Assembly (NCBI GenBank): GCA_030141605.1
Contig: JAQGDQ010000430.1
Coordinates: 32,501-96,500, forward strand
Reading direction: 5' to 3'
DNA: 64,000 nucleotides
Source of the DNA: Tubiluchus corallicola
Taxonomy: Eukaryota > Priapulida > Priapulimorpha > Priapulimorphida > Tubiluchidae
The notes beneath the pieces are model-generated. The model was not told where the DNA came from. It saw nothing but the letters and a program-made list of their open reading frames with translations, and did not search any database. A program made the translations under genes and the position numbers. Shown here piece by piece: positions 48,737 to 61,920 of this stretch; the first letter of the stretch is position 1, and every line of letters starts with the position of its first letter.

Positions 48737-51032
48737 CAGCGTCTATCTTAATTCCAATACCATAGTCATATTTAATCATCTTGAACGAATAATAACGTGT
48801 TATAATGGTGTTTTATTCTGTTAAGAGATGGCGCTAAACAGTCAGTATTGAGTGAAAACTATAACGGCAGCTTCAAAAGTTTCCCTGTCTAAACACAGAT
48901 TTATTTTAGAATTCTGCCTGCCCAATGTCTGTAATAGACGCGATGGTCGTTTGATGATGATGATGACGACGACGATGATGATGATGATGACGACGACGAT
49001 GATGATGATGATGATGGTAAATGCTGGCTTATTAATGTTTTCTTTAAAAAAGTTATAATTTTTGTGACAATGAATTTTCAAAAATTATAAGTTATGATTG
49101 CAGCCCACATGCACCTTTTTTTGAACAAATATCCACGGACCACACTAATGCTACATTATAAAGACGTTCAAGCTACTAATCTGTTTAATTGTGCTTTGTA
49201 TTTTTGAGAATTTTATAGCAAAAAAACAAGATAACAAGAAGTAACTATAGAACAAGTTTTATTGTGTAAACTATATTATGCAAACAGCTTTTTCAGCATA
49301 ATAGTATCATAAATTTTTGGAAATTTAATATCTTGCCTGTCTTAGCAAATGAACAAACTTAATATTTGAATTGCGCTTACCAATTTCTATGTTTTTGTTT
49401 TAAGCTACATTTAAAGTATTGAGTATTTAGGCTTCTAAGTCTTGAAATGGAATTTGCACTGTATGTCTAAAATGTATTTTACATTACGACCTGCATGTAG
49501 GGCCTACATAGTACGTATACATTCATTAACTACCAAAGGTAATTGTTTCTTGATAGTCAAATGTAAATAAATAATTTATCTATAGAATCTCTATAGTTAT
49601 ATACAGGAATATAATATAATATAATACATATAATATTATAAAGAAGTGGTATAATAGACTACATTTTAATATTTTACGTCAGTGAATCAATATCGCAGAT
49701 TTTATACTAAAACAGAAATTGGCTATTATAAGTTATTTTTCCGACACATTTACATTTTAAACAACAAAAAATTACACGAAACTTCTTTTATTTATTTTAC
49801 ACACTCAACCGACTTAGACAACGTTCAGCATATGAATTTCACAACAAACACAAAAAAAACATGATCGACTAGCAGCTTCGTAACACTCATTACAGCCTTT
49901 GGTGTTTTTTCGTTTTAAAAAACCAATTTAATAATTACACATATTTCATCATGTTTGGATACTCAGTTCAGTCAAAATAGAATAAGTGCAAACTCCGTAC
50001 AATTAATAGAATCCTTAAATTTAAATTCGTGTTGAAATCATATTAGGTCTATAGTGGAAAAATTTGAACATGATTTAAAATTAAGCTGTAAATGCAAAGC
50101 GTGATACATTCATGGCAGACAACGTGTACAATTCAATTAACCTTTTACTGCCTGACGTAAGGCCTAACAGGCCTACTTGACAAGACAGGTCTATTGTCTG
50201 TTTTAACTAGGAATTCAATATATGTGCCTATAAGTTAATAAACGCGTACCATTTAAATGCGCATTTATACAGAAACTATACTAACAAAAAACGATCTCTA
50301 CTTACGTATAGTCTTAATGGAATGCAACGTATGGAAATGAAGCTGCTTTAAACAGCAAGACGACTGTCTGAACAAGAACGGGCCATCCAACTATTACTCA
50401 AAAACTTGAAACTTTTTGTCTGTTGGCAGTTGCCTATAGAAAACTGGAATCACTGTCTCTAGTAATCTACAATTTTAACATAAAACTTGGCAGTAATAGA
50501 GGTCCGGGATCGTAAAATTATACGTCCTTGAAAAAGCGTTCATCTAAAACAACGCGTTCGGTTTTTGCTAGTTAACTTTGTAGAGACAATACCTCTCTCT
50601 TATGACGACACTGATATCCTAATTCCGTAATTGCAGGTAAACTTTAATTCCAGTAAAGTAGAAAATCTGAAATGCGCTTAATTTCTTATTAATCCCTTAT
50701 ATTTTTCAAGGTATCATTTTTTACTGCCTAATACATTTGCTTTTTGCACTGCTGCTTCTGCCACGCGAAATTATTAATAATTTTTTTGTGGGCGTAGCTG
50801 CTTTGAAAGCGGAGCTCTCCGTAAGCATTTCCCGCTTCTCCAAATTTTATGCGTTGGCTTTTCCAGCTGATCTGCTTGTAAATTTGGCGCATACTACGTG
50901 CGACATTTTTACACTACACATTACATTAGGCTAACAATAATAATCTCAAGTATTCAAAATCTGGCACGTGACCCAGGTAACTATGGTAACAACATGCTAA
51001 CAAGGATTACAAAATCGAGGACTGACTGAGTG
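48737..51032. other. Convergent intergenic region
   Basis: The space lies between the stops of the C1A-like gene (+) and the Lhx1/5 gene (-). A GAT/GAC microsatellite lies at 48955-49018. The remainder is AT-rich and should include both 3'UTRs. Candidate AATAAA signals occur on each strand (near 49563 plus, near 49260 minus), but I cannot choose between them. Confidence 0.4.
48955..49018. repeat. GAT/GAC microsatellite
   Basis: GATGAT and GACGAC repeats of about 64 bp. Confidence 0.95.
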
Positions 51033-51232
51033 TTACCAGACACTACTATGTTCGGGTAACTCGGGATGAGACAAGGGCGAACTAAAACCGCTACGACTAC
51101 CAGGACGCTGCCCGCCAAATGCCCCTTCTGGCGGCAGATTGACACCAGCACCATTTGGTATTGTCACCTCGGGTGACGAAGATGGCGGATGCGACATCAA
51201 GTCACCAGACGTCATAAACGGACCATCAGGAC
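51033..51232 (-). CDS. Lhx1/5: Lhx1/5 last exon
   Basis: It carries [20 protein letters not shown] and the class-specific end SSVW before TAA. Acceptor TTGTTTACAG on the minus strand, phase 1 in. Confidence 0.95.
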
Positions 51233-54200
51233 CTGTAAACAATTAATAGACTGTGGCGTTAAAAAGTCAAAATTCAATGCTTTTACACTCACACAAATCA
51301 GACTAAGTAGATTTTATCCAGTAAGCGAGCAATTGACAACTGTTTCAAATAAGTGTGTAATAGTCCAGAGATTTCAAGATGATCACCTGACCATAAGACT
51401 GTTGTTTATGTACGTGCCATTGTACAAAAATTTTGGTAATGCGCTTTAAGAAGCCTTGTTTACTGATATATTTGCCCGAACTGCCACCACAAGGGCCCAT
51501 TTATTTGTTTTCATATTGCAATATTCCGTAATAGTGCGTATTAAAAGTGACAACATAGCGATTGTCATTGTTGGTTTTGCTTCCATTTACCAACTGTCAA
51601 TTTGATAACATTTTAAATCATTTGCAAATCTATTACGGTTATTCCTTTTTTCATAAATTTTTGCTCATTACTGGACTCCTTTGGACACAACATTTAGCGG
51701 ACCCAAGAGCTACGTATGGGTGTCAAGAAAAGATTACTTCCCTTGTGCAGGAAAAAAAGAAAAGAATGTAGATACAAACTTACAAAACTGTGTGAGTAAA
51801 AAAAACGTAACCTAATATCTAGCGCCGTTGTTAGCTCTAATGTCCATAAATGGCAATGACGTCATCACTCATTTCTTTAAGAATTTCGTTTTTTTGACAA
51901 TATAACAAGTGGAAAGTCTTAAAACTCAGATAAAAAACATCATAACGATCAAAATGTTAAAAAATGCGATTTTATCTACTTTTTTGAGATAATTTTTGCA
52001 TAAGTTTAGTAATTTATTATTTTCGCACATCCCGTATACAGTAGAAGCTGAAAGTATTAATAAGAATCACGTACTATAAACCGGGCTGCCTGGCAGTGGA
52101 GGTAATCCACCTGGCAAACTGTTTGGAGTGCCATCTGGACCCGTAGCTGGAATGAACGCCATTTCTTGCATTTGGCCGTTAGGTGGCACTCCACCAGGAA
52201 AGAAATCGTAGTAACCCTGTGTGACGCCATAGAAGTCGCCTTGGTTGCTGTTTTCTGCAAAGAAATTTTAAACTTAAAATACATAAAGTTGGAATTGAAA
52301 TGTATAGTAACTTATGCCTTTGTTCATAGGTAGCTCAATTGTAATTTTATTAGCTGTATGCCCAAAAGCTACGAAAAATAAATATCGAACCTTTCTGCAT
52401 TATTACTACGCAGAAATATAGTGAAAAAAGGCATTTCCTGAAAAAAATCTGAAGCAATATCTAGAGTCTTAATGGACCTAAATGACAAAAGAACAGGAAA
52501 AGCAAACTAATATGTTGCTCATAACTTATATTCGATGTTTGTTGCTCACGAAAGACCTACATACCTACTAGCTAAGCCATAGATAAGACCTCTACTGTGC
52601 GTACGCAGGATAAGTAGGACAAAAACGGTTGTCCTGTTGGTCTCCATAAGATTTATTGGTGTAAAAGGAGAGTTAAATTCTGCAAGTCAGGAAACGTAAC
52701 AATTTTCGCAATCAAGTAAGCACTAGCTTAATGTGTATAGGTAGCACAGTATGTTCTTTTTTCTCTCTCCTTCTCTTTAAAAGTTATTAACTAAAAGCTT
52801 CACTGTCGTAAACCAAGACAATATTCTTACTGTATATTTCGGAAAAAACAGTTTCAGTTGGAAATTGTGTCAAAATGCAAACATTCCATCATACAAAAAG
52901 TAAGTTATTTGGTAGGAAAATTGGTAGTTATGCAAGTCTGATATTATGTTTACGTCAGTTGTGGTGTCAAAATGCAAAAGTTCAAGATCATTTTGGACAA
53001 AATTACAAATTTGATCACCTTAATTCTACTGCACTATTTCTTCTTTGGACACACTGTACGTTATTAATGTCTGCCCAGCTTTCCGTTTTTTTAGTTTGAC
53101 GCAAAATTATTTTCTTCGTATTAAAAAAACGAAAAATTAAATGAAAAAACTTCTTCGCGTGACTTATAAACGAGGAAAAACATCCAATACACAAATATTT
53201 TCTGATAAAATTGCGGGTTCTTCAAATCACGCAATCTTTTTACAATCGACCGAGTAAAGTTTGGCACTCTCGCATAATTATAGATCCACAGACGCATGAC
53301 TCGTACTCTTGGAAGAACGGGAACGGTATTTTGAAATCTAGTGTGCATACATTATCACCCATTAATAAACCCGTTTTGTTTGAACTGCAGCTTAACAAAA
53401 TTCATTCCAATCAGTCATAATCCTAGATTATTTCACTGTTTGAAACTGTTTAAGTGACATTCAAAATGCGGATATATTTAACCTGCGTTTGTCCTTCTGC
53501 GCTCTGATTTACTAATCTCAATCAACCTCTCTCTTTTTAACAAATTTAGCGCGTTTAGGTTAAGCTAATTATCCAAGGAGCAACAGACAGACAAACCGCC
53601 TCTTCTCACAAGCGACCTCCTTAAACAGGTGATACCAACAATTTCACAAACTTCACGTTTTCACCTTTACAAATGCGTGTGTGGGTGAACAAAGCACTGC
53701 TGGGGGGAGGCAGAAAACATGCGTGACACAGAAGCGAGCCCCCGATAGCGCTTTAGAAATCGCATAAAAAAGTGCGCACAATGGGAGAACACCCCGTTTA
53801 CTATGAGCCTTTAATTTTGAGCATTATTCCTACGAATTGTTGTAAAATTCTTTGGCTTTGAGAGGAGAAGTTGAAAAGGGAAAATGTGAAAGAGCACAGT
53901 TAGAGAAAGTTGAATAATGACCTCGCCGTATATGGCGGTAAAGAGGGGTAACAAGGGAAGCCGTTGGAGATCAGTAAATTAGTCGTCACTTGCAAAACTC
54001 CCACATTTTGTCATAGTTGTGTTCACGTTGTTATACTTTACCTATACACTCCAAGCGTGTAAACTTACCAGGTTGTGTATGTTATTGTCCAAATTTGGTA
54101 ATTTGACTAAACGCAATAACTATTTTATCACAATTACTGTAACAAAATCTTATTTTTGGCTTACAAAAAACTGCTTTATTTCTAGACTTGTTTACTGTAA

Positions 54201-56981
54201 AATCTTGTGTTCCTAAAAACTTTTTGTACCCAAACCTTGCCATCAGAAATTGTAGCAAAAAAGTTTGCTGAATCAGTTGTAACATCGACATTAATGAATT
54301 ATCGATCAACTACAATGAAACCTATAATGGAATCAAAAACTTCTAGAAATTTCTGGAAGCAAAAATATTTATTCCGCTCCAATAACAGAATGAACCTAGA
54401 ATTACCAAATTCCACAGTTTGTTTCTCTGTTGTTTGAATTTTTTTATTTGTGATGTCTAAAAACTATGTTGTGACTTGTGTGTTTAGCCAGTCGGTTATT
54501 TTTATTGAGATGGATTTGCTTAGAGTTAATTTCATAACAGTAATTTTTTATGATTTTTTATAACAGAAATTACAAAACGAGTAATTTTTTTATAGCAAAC
54601 TTACTTTTCTGCACATATTTCACATATTTCATCCTTACCAACTGTGATTGTCACATACATATTTATATTGTACCAACAAGTACGAAAGAGTCAGCACTGA
54701 ACGGCTGGCTTTTGCCCTGCCACTAGGCCTTACAGACTCTTGTGATTAGGTAGATCTGATGCATTAAGACCTGCTTTGGCTACAAGGATGTTCACCTTAC
54801 ACACATTTTCTCCTTTTCATTCAAGTTCGGTTTCAAAATAAACATTTTAACAATTCCATAACTCTCTGATAATTCTGGAATTAGAATTACAGGTAAGAAA
54901 CAGTTTATGTTATTTTACAAATAGGACTGTATTCAATTATTTAAATTTGTTTATGTAGCAAAAAAAATAATTGTGTTCTTTAAAATGTCAATCGAGAGAA
55001 GTTGTTAAATTCGGTATACCACTGGGTTCCATGTTTGTACCGCCTGCCTAACCCTTGTTTATTTTTATATGATTTAAATGCTACTACGATACCAGCTTAC
55101 ATTATTAATGTACATTAAAGTTCTGTATATTTCATACATAAGGATTACAATTCAGTACAAAAAATCACTAGGCGTTTAAATAGCATTTACGACCAACCGA
55201 TAATGTGTCACTAGCATGAATTTAGCATGAATTAAGAACGGGCGGTTCCTTTCTCACACGCAGTTGTTATATAATCAACTTCTCTGATTCCGAGTCACTC
55301 TATCAAACAGTCGTTCGCACCGTCACAGACCTCATTTTTCTACGTCTGTTTTTGACGCTTGGCAGAAAGCAAAAGGCCAAAGAATTGGCTCAGTGCTCGA
55401 GAGCACAAAGCCTTCAATGGCAAGTCTCCGATGAAGGAGGGGTGCTTTGTCGGTGGAGGACAATTGTGCCCGGACATAAGCTGTTTAGAAAAACAGGCAT
55501 TTCGGCGGAGGCAAACTAATCGAGTTTCAGCTCTTTTTCAACCCAAAAGTTTAGCTAGAACTCAAGGGGCTGCACACAGGATACCTGGAGTCGGCGGATC
55601 TACCTGTTTTTCTAAGAACGTACAGTGCAAAACAATCAAGTCACAGCATAAACACTTGACAAAACAAGCATATTTTCAAACTTGTTTTTCTATAATACTA
55701 ATCACTCCAGTTTCAAATTCACTTTGGTTTTCTTCCAATCTTCTGCGCCGTTTACGTGCGCCCTATAAGATTCGGTTTGAAGAAACTTGCCCTCTGGGCT
55801 TTCTAAACATTGTGATAAGGCCCTATAGAAAAGTTAAACGGTTAATCGGATATGCGTATGTTGAAAATAAACCACACCACGTAATGTACGCAGCTGATAC
55901 TGCGCTGCTTATCCGATATGCAGAATTAGGGCCAGACTCTTAGATTTTGTCTGCATACAGCCCTAGTTTGTCAAGTATAGCATGCTATTTCTTACATGCT
56001 GATCTTTCTGCGTTTTTTGCAAACACAAGTATAAGCGCGTTATGGTATCTGACAAATTTTAATGAACAATTTACTTAAAAGATTAAAAAATAACCCACGC
56101 TTATAACAACTCGAACTAAAATTTAAACTCGAATTTCAACACTGTTCTAAGGACTGTAGAAACATGCAAAAACTTGCTTGTGTCACACCTACGTAGGTAA
56201 ATAAAATGTGATAATTTCTATTCAAAGATTGCACACAACGTTAAATAACAAATGGTTGCGTGTCTAACACCATTTACATGTACAAGTATATGACTCTATA
56301 ACAAAGGTGTATGTATAAAAAACAAAAAAACAATCAATAAGTGATGTGCGGAACTCAAATGAAAACAATGTGAAAATTTTAAGCAAAAGCTTCATTTTTT
56401 AAGCAAATGTAGCTTACATGAATTTCAGAATACGAAATGTTTGCAATAAATTGCATGAGTTTGCGATAATTATTTGTGGTGTACAGACAAGATATGGCGA
56501 TTACGAAATTAATGAATGTCAGAAGAAGAATATTTAATTACGGTAAACAAATTAAGCTACTTAAAATCAAAGAAGATGTGACGATGACGAAATTAGTGAA
56601 CGCTTGAAGAAACTAATTGATCAGGATGATAAATCAAAGTTACTTAAAATCAAAACAGCATTCACAGAAATTTATCATAAAGGTCTGTTGCACTAATCAT
56701 GCGGTAGCACAAAACTACAGCATGTACTAACTTTAGAGGCAAGACACTGACGTCGTCAGAATGACACCATACCGTATTACGTATCGAGAGTATTGCATGA
56801 CGTCATACTCACCGGAAAAATAACTAAATCCGTGATTTCCCATCATTTCCGGACTGTCGTCCATTCCTTCCCTAAAAGCTCGCAGCCGGCGTGCGGGGTT
56901 GCGGAAAAACGCTCGTCGCGCGCCTAATGCTGACAGTTGCTTCATTCGTCTCTCCTTAGAGCGCCGGTTCTGAAACCATAC
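51033..56981 (-). CDS. Lhx1/5: LIM-homeobox transcription factor Lhx1/5, last three exons (5' part outside or unseen)
   Basis: Exons 56981-56813, 52254-52075 and 51232-51033 join in frame to the C-terminal 182 residues. The first begins exactly at [20 protein letters not shown], the end of homeodomain helix 3 and the conserved Lhx1/5 extension, with the intron inside the homeobox as known in this family. The second contains [14 protein letters not shown], matching the vertebrate GDYYxPGxNYDFF motif. The third contains DLMSHPPSS and ends [13 protein letters not shown], the class-typical C-terminus. The protein is a nuclear DNA-binding regulator of development. The two LIM domains and the homeodomain start were not found up to 64,000. 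Confidence 0.95.
52075..52254 (-). CDS. Lhx1/5: Lhx1/5 penultimate exon
   Basis: Sixty codons from [19 protein letters not shown] through a Gly/Pro-rich stretch to PLPGSPVY. Acceptor CTTTGCAG, donor A|GTACGT on the minus strand. Other frames over this exon are shadows. Confidence 0.93.
52255..56812 (-). other. Lhx1/5 intron
   Basis: A 4.5-kb intron. A plus-strand open frame of 194 codons at 55359-55943 lacks an early ATG and similarity to anything I recognise. It is GC-richer than the flanks in its first half and may be a mobile-element relic or regulatory island. No exon of Lhx1/5 is seen inside. Confidence 0.5.
56813..56981 (-). CDS. Lhx1/5: Lhx1/5 exon with homeodomain C-terminal end
   Basis: [20 protein letters not shown], then [20 protein letters not shown] and the start of the activation region (FSYFSG). 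Acceptor TTTTTCAG, donor G|GTGAGT on the minus strand. It is phase 0 in, phase 1 out. Confidence 0.96.
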
Positions 56982-57204
56982 CTGAAAAACGTGGCGTAGA
57001 GAATTATTGCATCGCAGAATATAACATTTGCCATCGCTTGGCTAGAAGTTGTGATTTCGATTTCATACAGAGAACCGCGAAATTGCACTAAACTTTAACA
57101 GTAATAAATTATACACGTTTCACAAATAGTTCATATACGTAATACGTATAACCTTGGAATAGAATTTATTTATTGGCGTACTATATACAACAACAAAAGC
57201 AATA

Positions 57205-57208
57205 ACAG

Positions 57209-57239
<31 letters not shown>

Positions 57240-57240
57240 T
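57205..57240. repeat. (CGACAA)n microsatellite
   Basis: Short run of GACAAC units. Confidence 0.9.
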
Positions 57241-57592
57241 AGAACAAACAATAAGAAAAATGCTTGTTACACAGGAATTTAAACGGCATTGTTACAAAGG
57301 CTTTACAAAAAATATTTAGCTTATTAAAATTACGATGCACTAAACACAAAAAATATTTAAATTTCTATGGTAAATTCTATTTCAAGATAAATCAAGATAA
57401 TTCTATTTCAAGATAAAACCTGAAACAAGTTTAGACAGCTTTGCATAAAGTTCGACAAATTTTAGTATGCTGCACTGGACGCATTTGTCTTGAACAGTGT
57501 TGTTATTTCAACATTACGCTGAGGCTTACTCAATTTTATTATAATGAGTGAACCATTTTAATGACAAATAAAGAATTTATATATATATATAT

Positions 57593-57875
57593 AATCAGAG
57601 CATTCGTAGCACAATCTTCGGTAACTAAGCAAAAGTTCAAATTACGGTATATTGCCAATAAGGCCAACAATGTGTTTTTGGTGAGCCAGTGGTGCACACT
57701 GGGATGGTGACAAAGTTACGTTTTACCAGTTGGTACGAACGTTTTAAATTCTTATTAAATATTTTCTTTTCCAATTACATAAGGCTTTCAAACAGGTAAG
57801 CAGGTGTTAACTAATTGTATGCAAAGTTTTCGAGATGTACTTTAAAATTTCGTTTTCGCCCCTTTAACTTTGCAT
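57593..57875 (+). mobile_element. Partial copy of the TTAA/TIR short-element family
   Basis: It matches the 3' half of 60033-60728 (CATTCGTAGC; TTTTCCAATTACATAAG; CAGGTAAGC) but is more diverged. A (TA)n tract precedes it. Confidence 0.55.
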
Positions 57876-58516
57876 CTATACATATAGCAAATTAGAAACG
57901 TTTTTAAGAATCTTACTGTGAATTTCGTACTAACAGGCCTGTGGCAAATTGACCAAGCGTCACACGTCTATATAATTTATAAGTGTCACAGTTGTTTGCT
58001 GATAAATTAAATTCACGCCTACTAATGTTAATGCATTAATAACACCTAACCTGGTTTACTATTAAAATTTTACTAAGGTTCGCTCATTTACCTAAACCAC
58101 TTTTAAATTAAAGAACAGGATTGTACTGCCTAATACAAGAAACTTCTGTTACAAATATCCTTTACGCAATCCATGTGATACAGCATGGAGCAATGAAATT
58201 ATTGCATGTGTGGTATTATTTTGTCTAGAAATAAACACCTGCCGATCTCACACTACTGGATGTCACGCACAAAAACAACTGATCGTTAAATACAAAGTTG
58301 AAGGTGAAAACGCAAAAACTCTTACTGTGTAACATTCCATATCGATTTTACATAAGACGTGGAATTGTGGATGTACAATAACATCTGCAAGATGAAATAG
58401 GACAACTGTGTTCAGTAATATCTTCTTGATTATTATAAATTAGACAGAGGGACACTGCATAAACATCATTTGTATAGCATGTGCACGAGCCAACATAAAA
58501 CTAAACTATTTTATAA

Positions 58517-58885
58517 CACAAGAAAGCACTCTTCATAAATAAAGCTTAAAAAATTAGTTTCGAAATTTAGGCATCACTTACATGCAGTCTTATTGCACAC
58601 AGGTCTTGCGTTGGCAGTAACGGTGTTGTAAAATTTGTAAATTCAAATTCCAGCGAAGAAAGTATTCTTAGTGAACAAAAGGTGCACACTTATATGGCGA
58701 TGCGCTGCCGGTCTTTCAAGTGGTGCGAATATTTTAAATTATTTAGAATTTCCTTTTTCCAATTGCACGAGTCTTTCAAATAGGTAAACAGAATGCTAAC
58801 TAATACAACTTTGTATTGAAAGTTCTTTGAAATGTACAATGTACTTTAAAATTCTCTTTTCTTCCCCTTTAAAATTGAATCTCTG
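58517..58885 (+). mobile_element. Diverged, internally deleted copy of the TTAA/TIR family
   Basis: Blocks AAAGCTTAAAAAATT, CTTGCGTTGGCAGTAACG, and TCTTTTCTTCCCC align with both ends of 60033-60728, with the middle missing. Confidence 0.55.
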
Positions 58886-59399
58886 TTGGCTTTCAGATAT
58901 TTCCCATACACACTTTAATTTTATTATAATTTATTACAAATATATACTTTTTCTTACGGCAATTTTTTCTCATTTTTGCGTATAATTATTCGCATAACTA
59001 ACCTCTACACATCTCTATTTTAACTTCAGTGAAATCGCTAAGCACATACAGCTTCAAAATAAAAAATACAGGTAATGAATAAATCAAATTTATGAATGAA
59101 AAATCAAATTTATGAATGAATAAACAAATTTATGAATGAAAAACCAAATTTGTGTGCCGAATCAAACATGTAAAATAAAAAACGTACAAATGCCAAAAAC
59201 AAAATATTTGAATAATTTATAAATCTGTCTCCGCGTGTTTCTGTTAAATTTGACAGTTTATACATAAACTTTATTACGCGGATAATAAAATTAATCGTTG
59301 TAAATTTTGCCGAACAAAACAGCCACGTAAATAAACAAATACGTGTAGAAACAGAACGAATATGGAGCAGAAAAACTTACTTATTTTTAAATAAGATAA

Positions 59400-59500
59400 T
59401 AAGATCTCACATAGGTCCAGGTTCGAATCTATAGGCGTCCTGTGTTGTCTAATGGGGTTAATTATACCGTCTGGCGTAAGAGGGCCAGAATAATATCCTA
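59400..59500 (+). mobile_element. Possible tRNA-derived fragment
   Basis: A B-box-like CAGGTTCGAATCT at 59418 is present, followed by an A-box-like TTGTCTAATGGGG. The order is not that of one tRNA, so this may be two joined SINE pieces. The call is weak. Confidence 0.2.
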
Positions 59501-60032
59501 TTGTATAATATTATTGGCCTGTTCAGCACGCAGTTACACCAGTAGCTACTGTATATATTAAAAACGACAATTTCATAACCATTCAAAGTTGGTAATTATG
59601 TAGCCGCAAAATGTAAATCAGTTACAAGCGAAGTTAGGCCAATCACCATTTAATCAATAATAAAACCGACTTAAATAAAATATCAGACAGGTGATAGTGT
59701 TTACTGACTGCTGATGAAAACACTAAGTTACTTGTAAATCGTGTTGCTATTAAAATTCTGACTTAAGTCACACTAAACCTTTAACATAATACATGCTTTA
59801 CAACGCAAAATATTATAGTTAACGCGAATACTATATGCATTTTACTACAAACTTACTGCAAAACTTCTTTTTTATGTGTACGTTGTTCATATTTACACAT
59901 TTGGCAATAAATTCATTGTGCAATCATAATAATACGCTAAACAACTTCAATGTCTCTTGATGTTGTATTGTCCTTTAATCATCACGCCTTCACTACTAAT
60001 TAGTCACCAAAGTTGCAAACTGTATTTACACT

Positions 60033-60728
60033 CTTAAAGCACAAGAAAACCCATCATAAACATAAAGCTTAAAAAATTCGTCTTGAAATTTTATATAAGT
60101 TACGTACTGCCTTTTTGCATATTAGACTTGCGTCGGCAATAACGCTGTATAAAACATGTATATTTAAACTCCCGTGATGACCGTTAGACGCAGCCATTTT
60201 GACGATGTGTCATTTGAAACAAGTTGAAATATTAATGTGTAAAGTTTGAAAAAATAATCTGGGCATTCGTAGCGCACACGTCACTAACTAAATAAAATTT
60301 AAATTTACTTTATCTTGTCAATAAGATTAAAAATACGTTTTTTGGTTAGTGAGTGGTGCGCCCTGGAGAGTGAGTCAGCGACATTTTACCAATTGGTGAA
60401 AATATTTTAAATGATTAATAATTTTTTTCTAGTTACATAAGTTTTTCAAGCAGGTAAGCGAAATGCTAAGTAATACATTCTTGAAAGGAAAGTTGTTTTG
60501 GGACATAATTTAATATTTACTTTTCTTCCCCTGATGAACGTGTGCGTATATGACGTCATGTAATAGCGACTTCGGAACGTTATTGTAGGAAATTTAAAAT
60601 AAAAACAAAAAATCCTCTCAACACGAGTACGATATACGCATAAACTTGCTACAAAGTAATAAGTAATATAATTTTTAAGGCGATTTTTCTCAAACCTACT
60701 TCAGGTACCTCTTTTTTTGTCCTTTAAG
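60033..60728 (+). mobile_element. Best-preserved TTAA/TIR short element (696 bp)
   Basis: It starts CTTAAAGCACAAGAAAACCC and ends with the imperfect reverse complement (TTTTTTTGTCCTTTAAG). TTAA at both ends may be the duplicated target. There is no open frame of note. It aligns along its length with 44714-45388. Confidence 0.78.
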
Positions 60729-61319
60729 TGAGATAGAATTTCTTCTTGCCAGCTAAACACCCCCGTACGAGATTAGTTGGCCCGGATTTTGCATTTCGCA
60801 TAGTCTGAAGCCAGTCCTATGACTAACTTAGTAGTGGAGTTAGGCCATACGAGTACATAGTTGGAACCATTTAAGTGCAACTTCAACTTTCAATGTGAAT
60901 TTTATGTTTACATTCATCCATACACCTAACCACCCGCTGACAACTCATCTCTACACCACTACCACCCACAAAGGGTAAGCCCTCATCTCCCACCCATGTC
61001 TGCACAGAGTCACGCCAGTGTTCGTGACTTATCTCTAGCAATGATGGACAATATAAAAGTGAATAATGACTGAGCAAATAGTGTCACAAAGGATTCATCA
61101 GAGTGGTGCATGCCGGGAGGAGGTGAATCAACACCTCCTGTACCAGTCCTCCGCAGTGTCATTGCGTGTACTCAAATAAGCCTTGACAGTAAAACAAAAT
61201 ACAGCAGAAGACGGGAAGATATGCAGTAATGTAGGCCTGTAACATTAATGATACGTAAAGCAATGGCCAGGCCTATTCAATTCGCGTTTTTCTATTTCAG
61301 ATTTAAAATCCACCATGTA

Positions 61320-61560
61320 TATATATTGTATATATTTTGTACATACATACATACATATATATATATATATATGTATGTATATATATATATGGCATTAAGA
61401 CTACACATTAAAACATAAGATTAAATTACAAATATTGTATCCATTTGTACATACATACATATATATATGTATGTATTTTGGGTGCTCTGTTTTATTGTAA
61501 TTTAATCTTATGTATATATATGTATATATATATGCAATAAAACAGAGCACCCAAAACAAA
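61320..61560. repeat. TA/TACA microsatellites with nested inverted repeats
   Basis: Arms ACATAAGATTAAATTACAA (61413) and its reverse complement (about 61494), and ATTTTGGGTGCTCTGTTTTA (61475) with its reverse complement (about 61537), interlock around TA-rich DNA. This looks like overlapping hairpin-forming repeats. Confidence 0.7.
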
Positions 61561-61639
61561 AACACACACATACCAGAGAAACATAGTTACTATATCAGCT
61601 ATCACATAAACGCCCCAAAACTAGAAAGTCTGAAAAAAT

Positions 61640-61717
61640 AGTACACCGCTACTAGGACTCGAACTCAAGATCTTCTGCTTTTTAGAGAGCTATGCTAAGC
61701 ATTATTCTACAGAGGCA
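61640..61717 (-). mobile_element. tRNA-derived SINE head (minus strand)
   Basis: The minus strand holds a strong B box, GAGTTCGAGTCC, preceded by tRNA-like D-arm and anticodon-arm spacing from GTGCCTCTGTAGAA. Stems pair imperfectly, so I call it a tRNA-derived repeat. A diverged tRNA pseudogene is an alternative. Confidence 0.45.
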
Positions 61718-61779
61718 CTTAAACCATATAAAATTTACTCTATAAGCTATTTACGCTGTTCCTAAACTCAATTTTTATT

Positions 61780-61920
61780 ATTGATTAAATTATTAATAAT
61801 TAATAAATAATAAATAACTAATAATTAATTAATTAATAATTACTTATTATTAATAATATTATTATAAATTATTATTGAATTATTAATTATTAATGAACGA
61901 GTAGTTAATTAATTAATTCA
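61780..61920. repeat. TTAAT/AATAATT low-complexity tract
   Basis: Almost pure A+T with many short palindromes of TTAATTAA type. Confidence 0.85.

Noticed and set aside
50977-50994. RFX X-box-like GTAACTATGGTAAC
   Set aside because: One imperfect match in a probable 3'UTR; matches this short are expected by chance.
61640-61717. Functional tRNA gene on the minus strand
   Set aside because: The B box is good, but acceptor and anticodon stems do not pair well; it is kept only as a tRNA-derived repeat.
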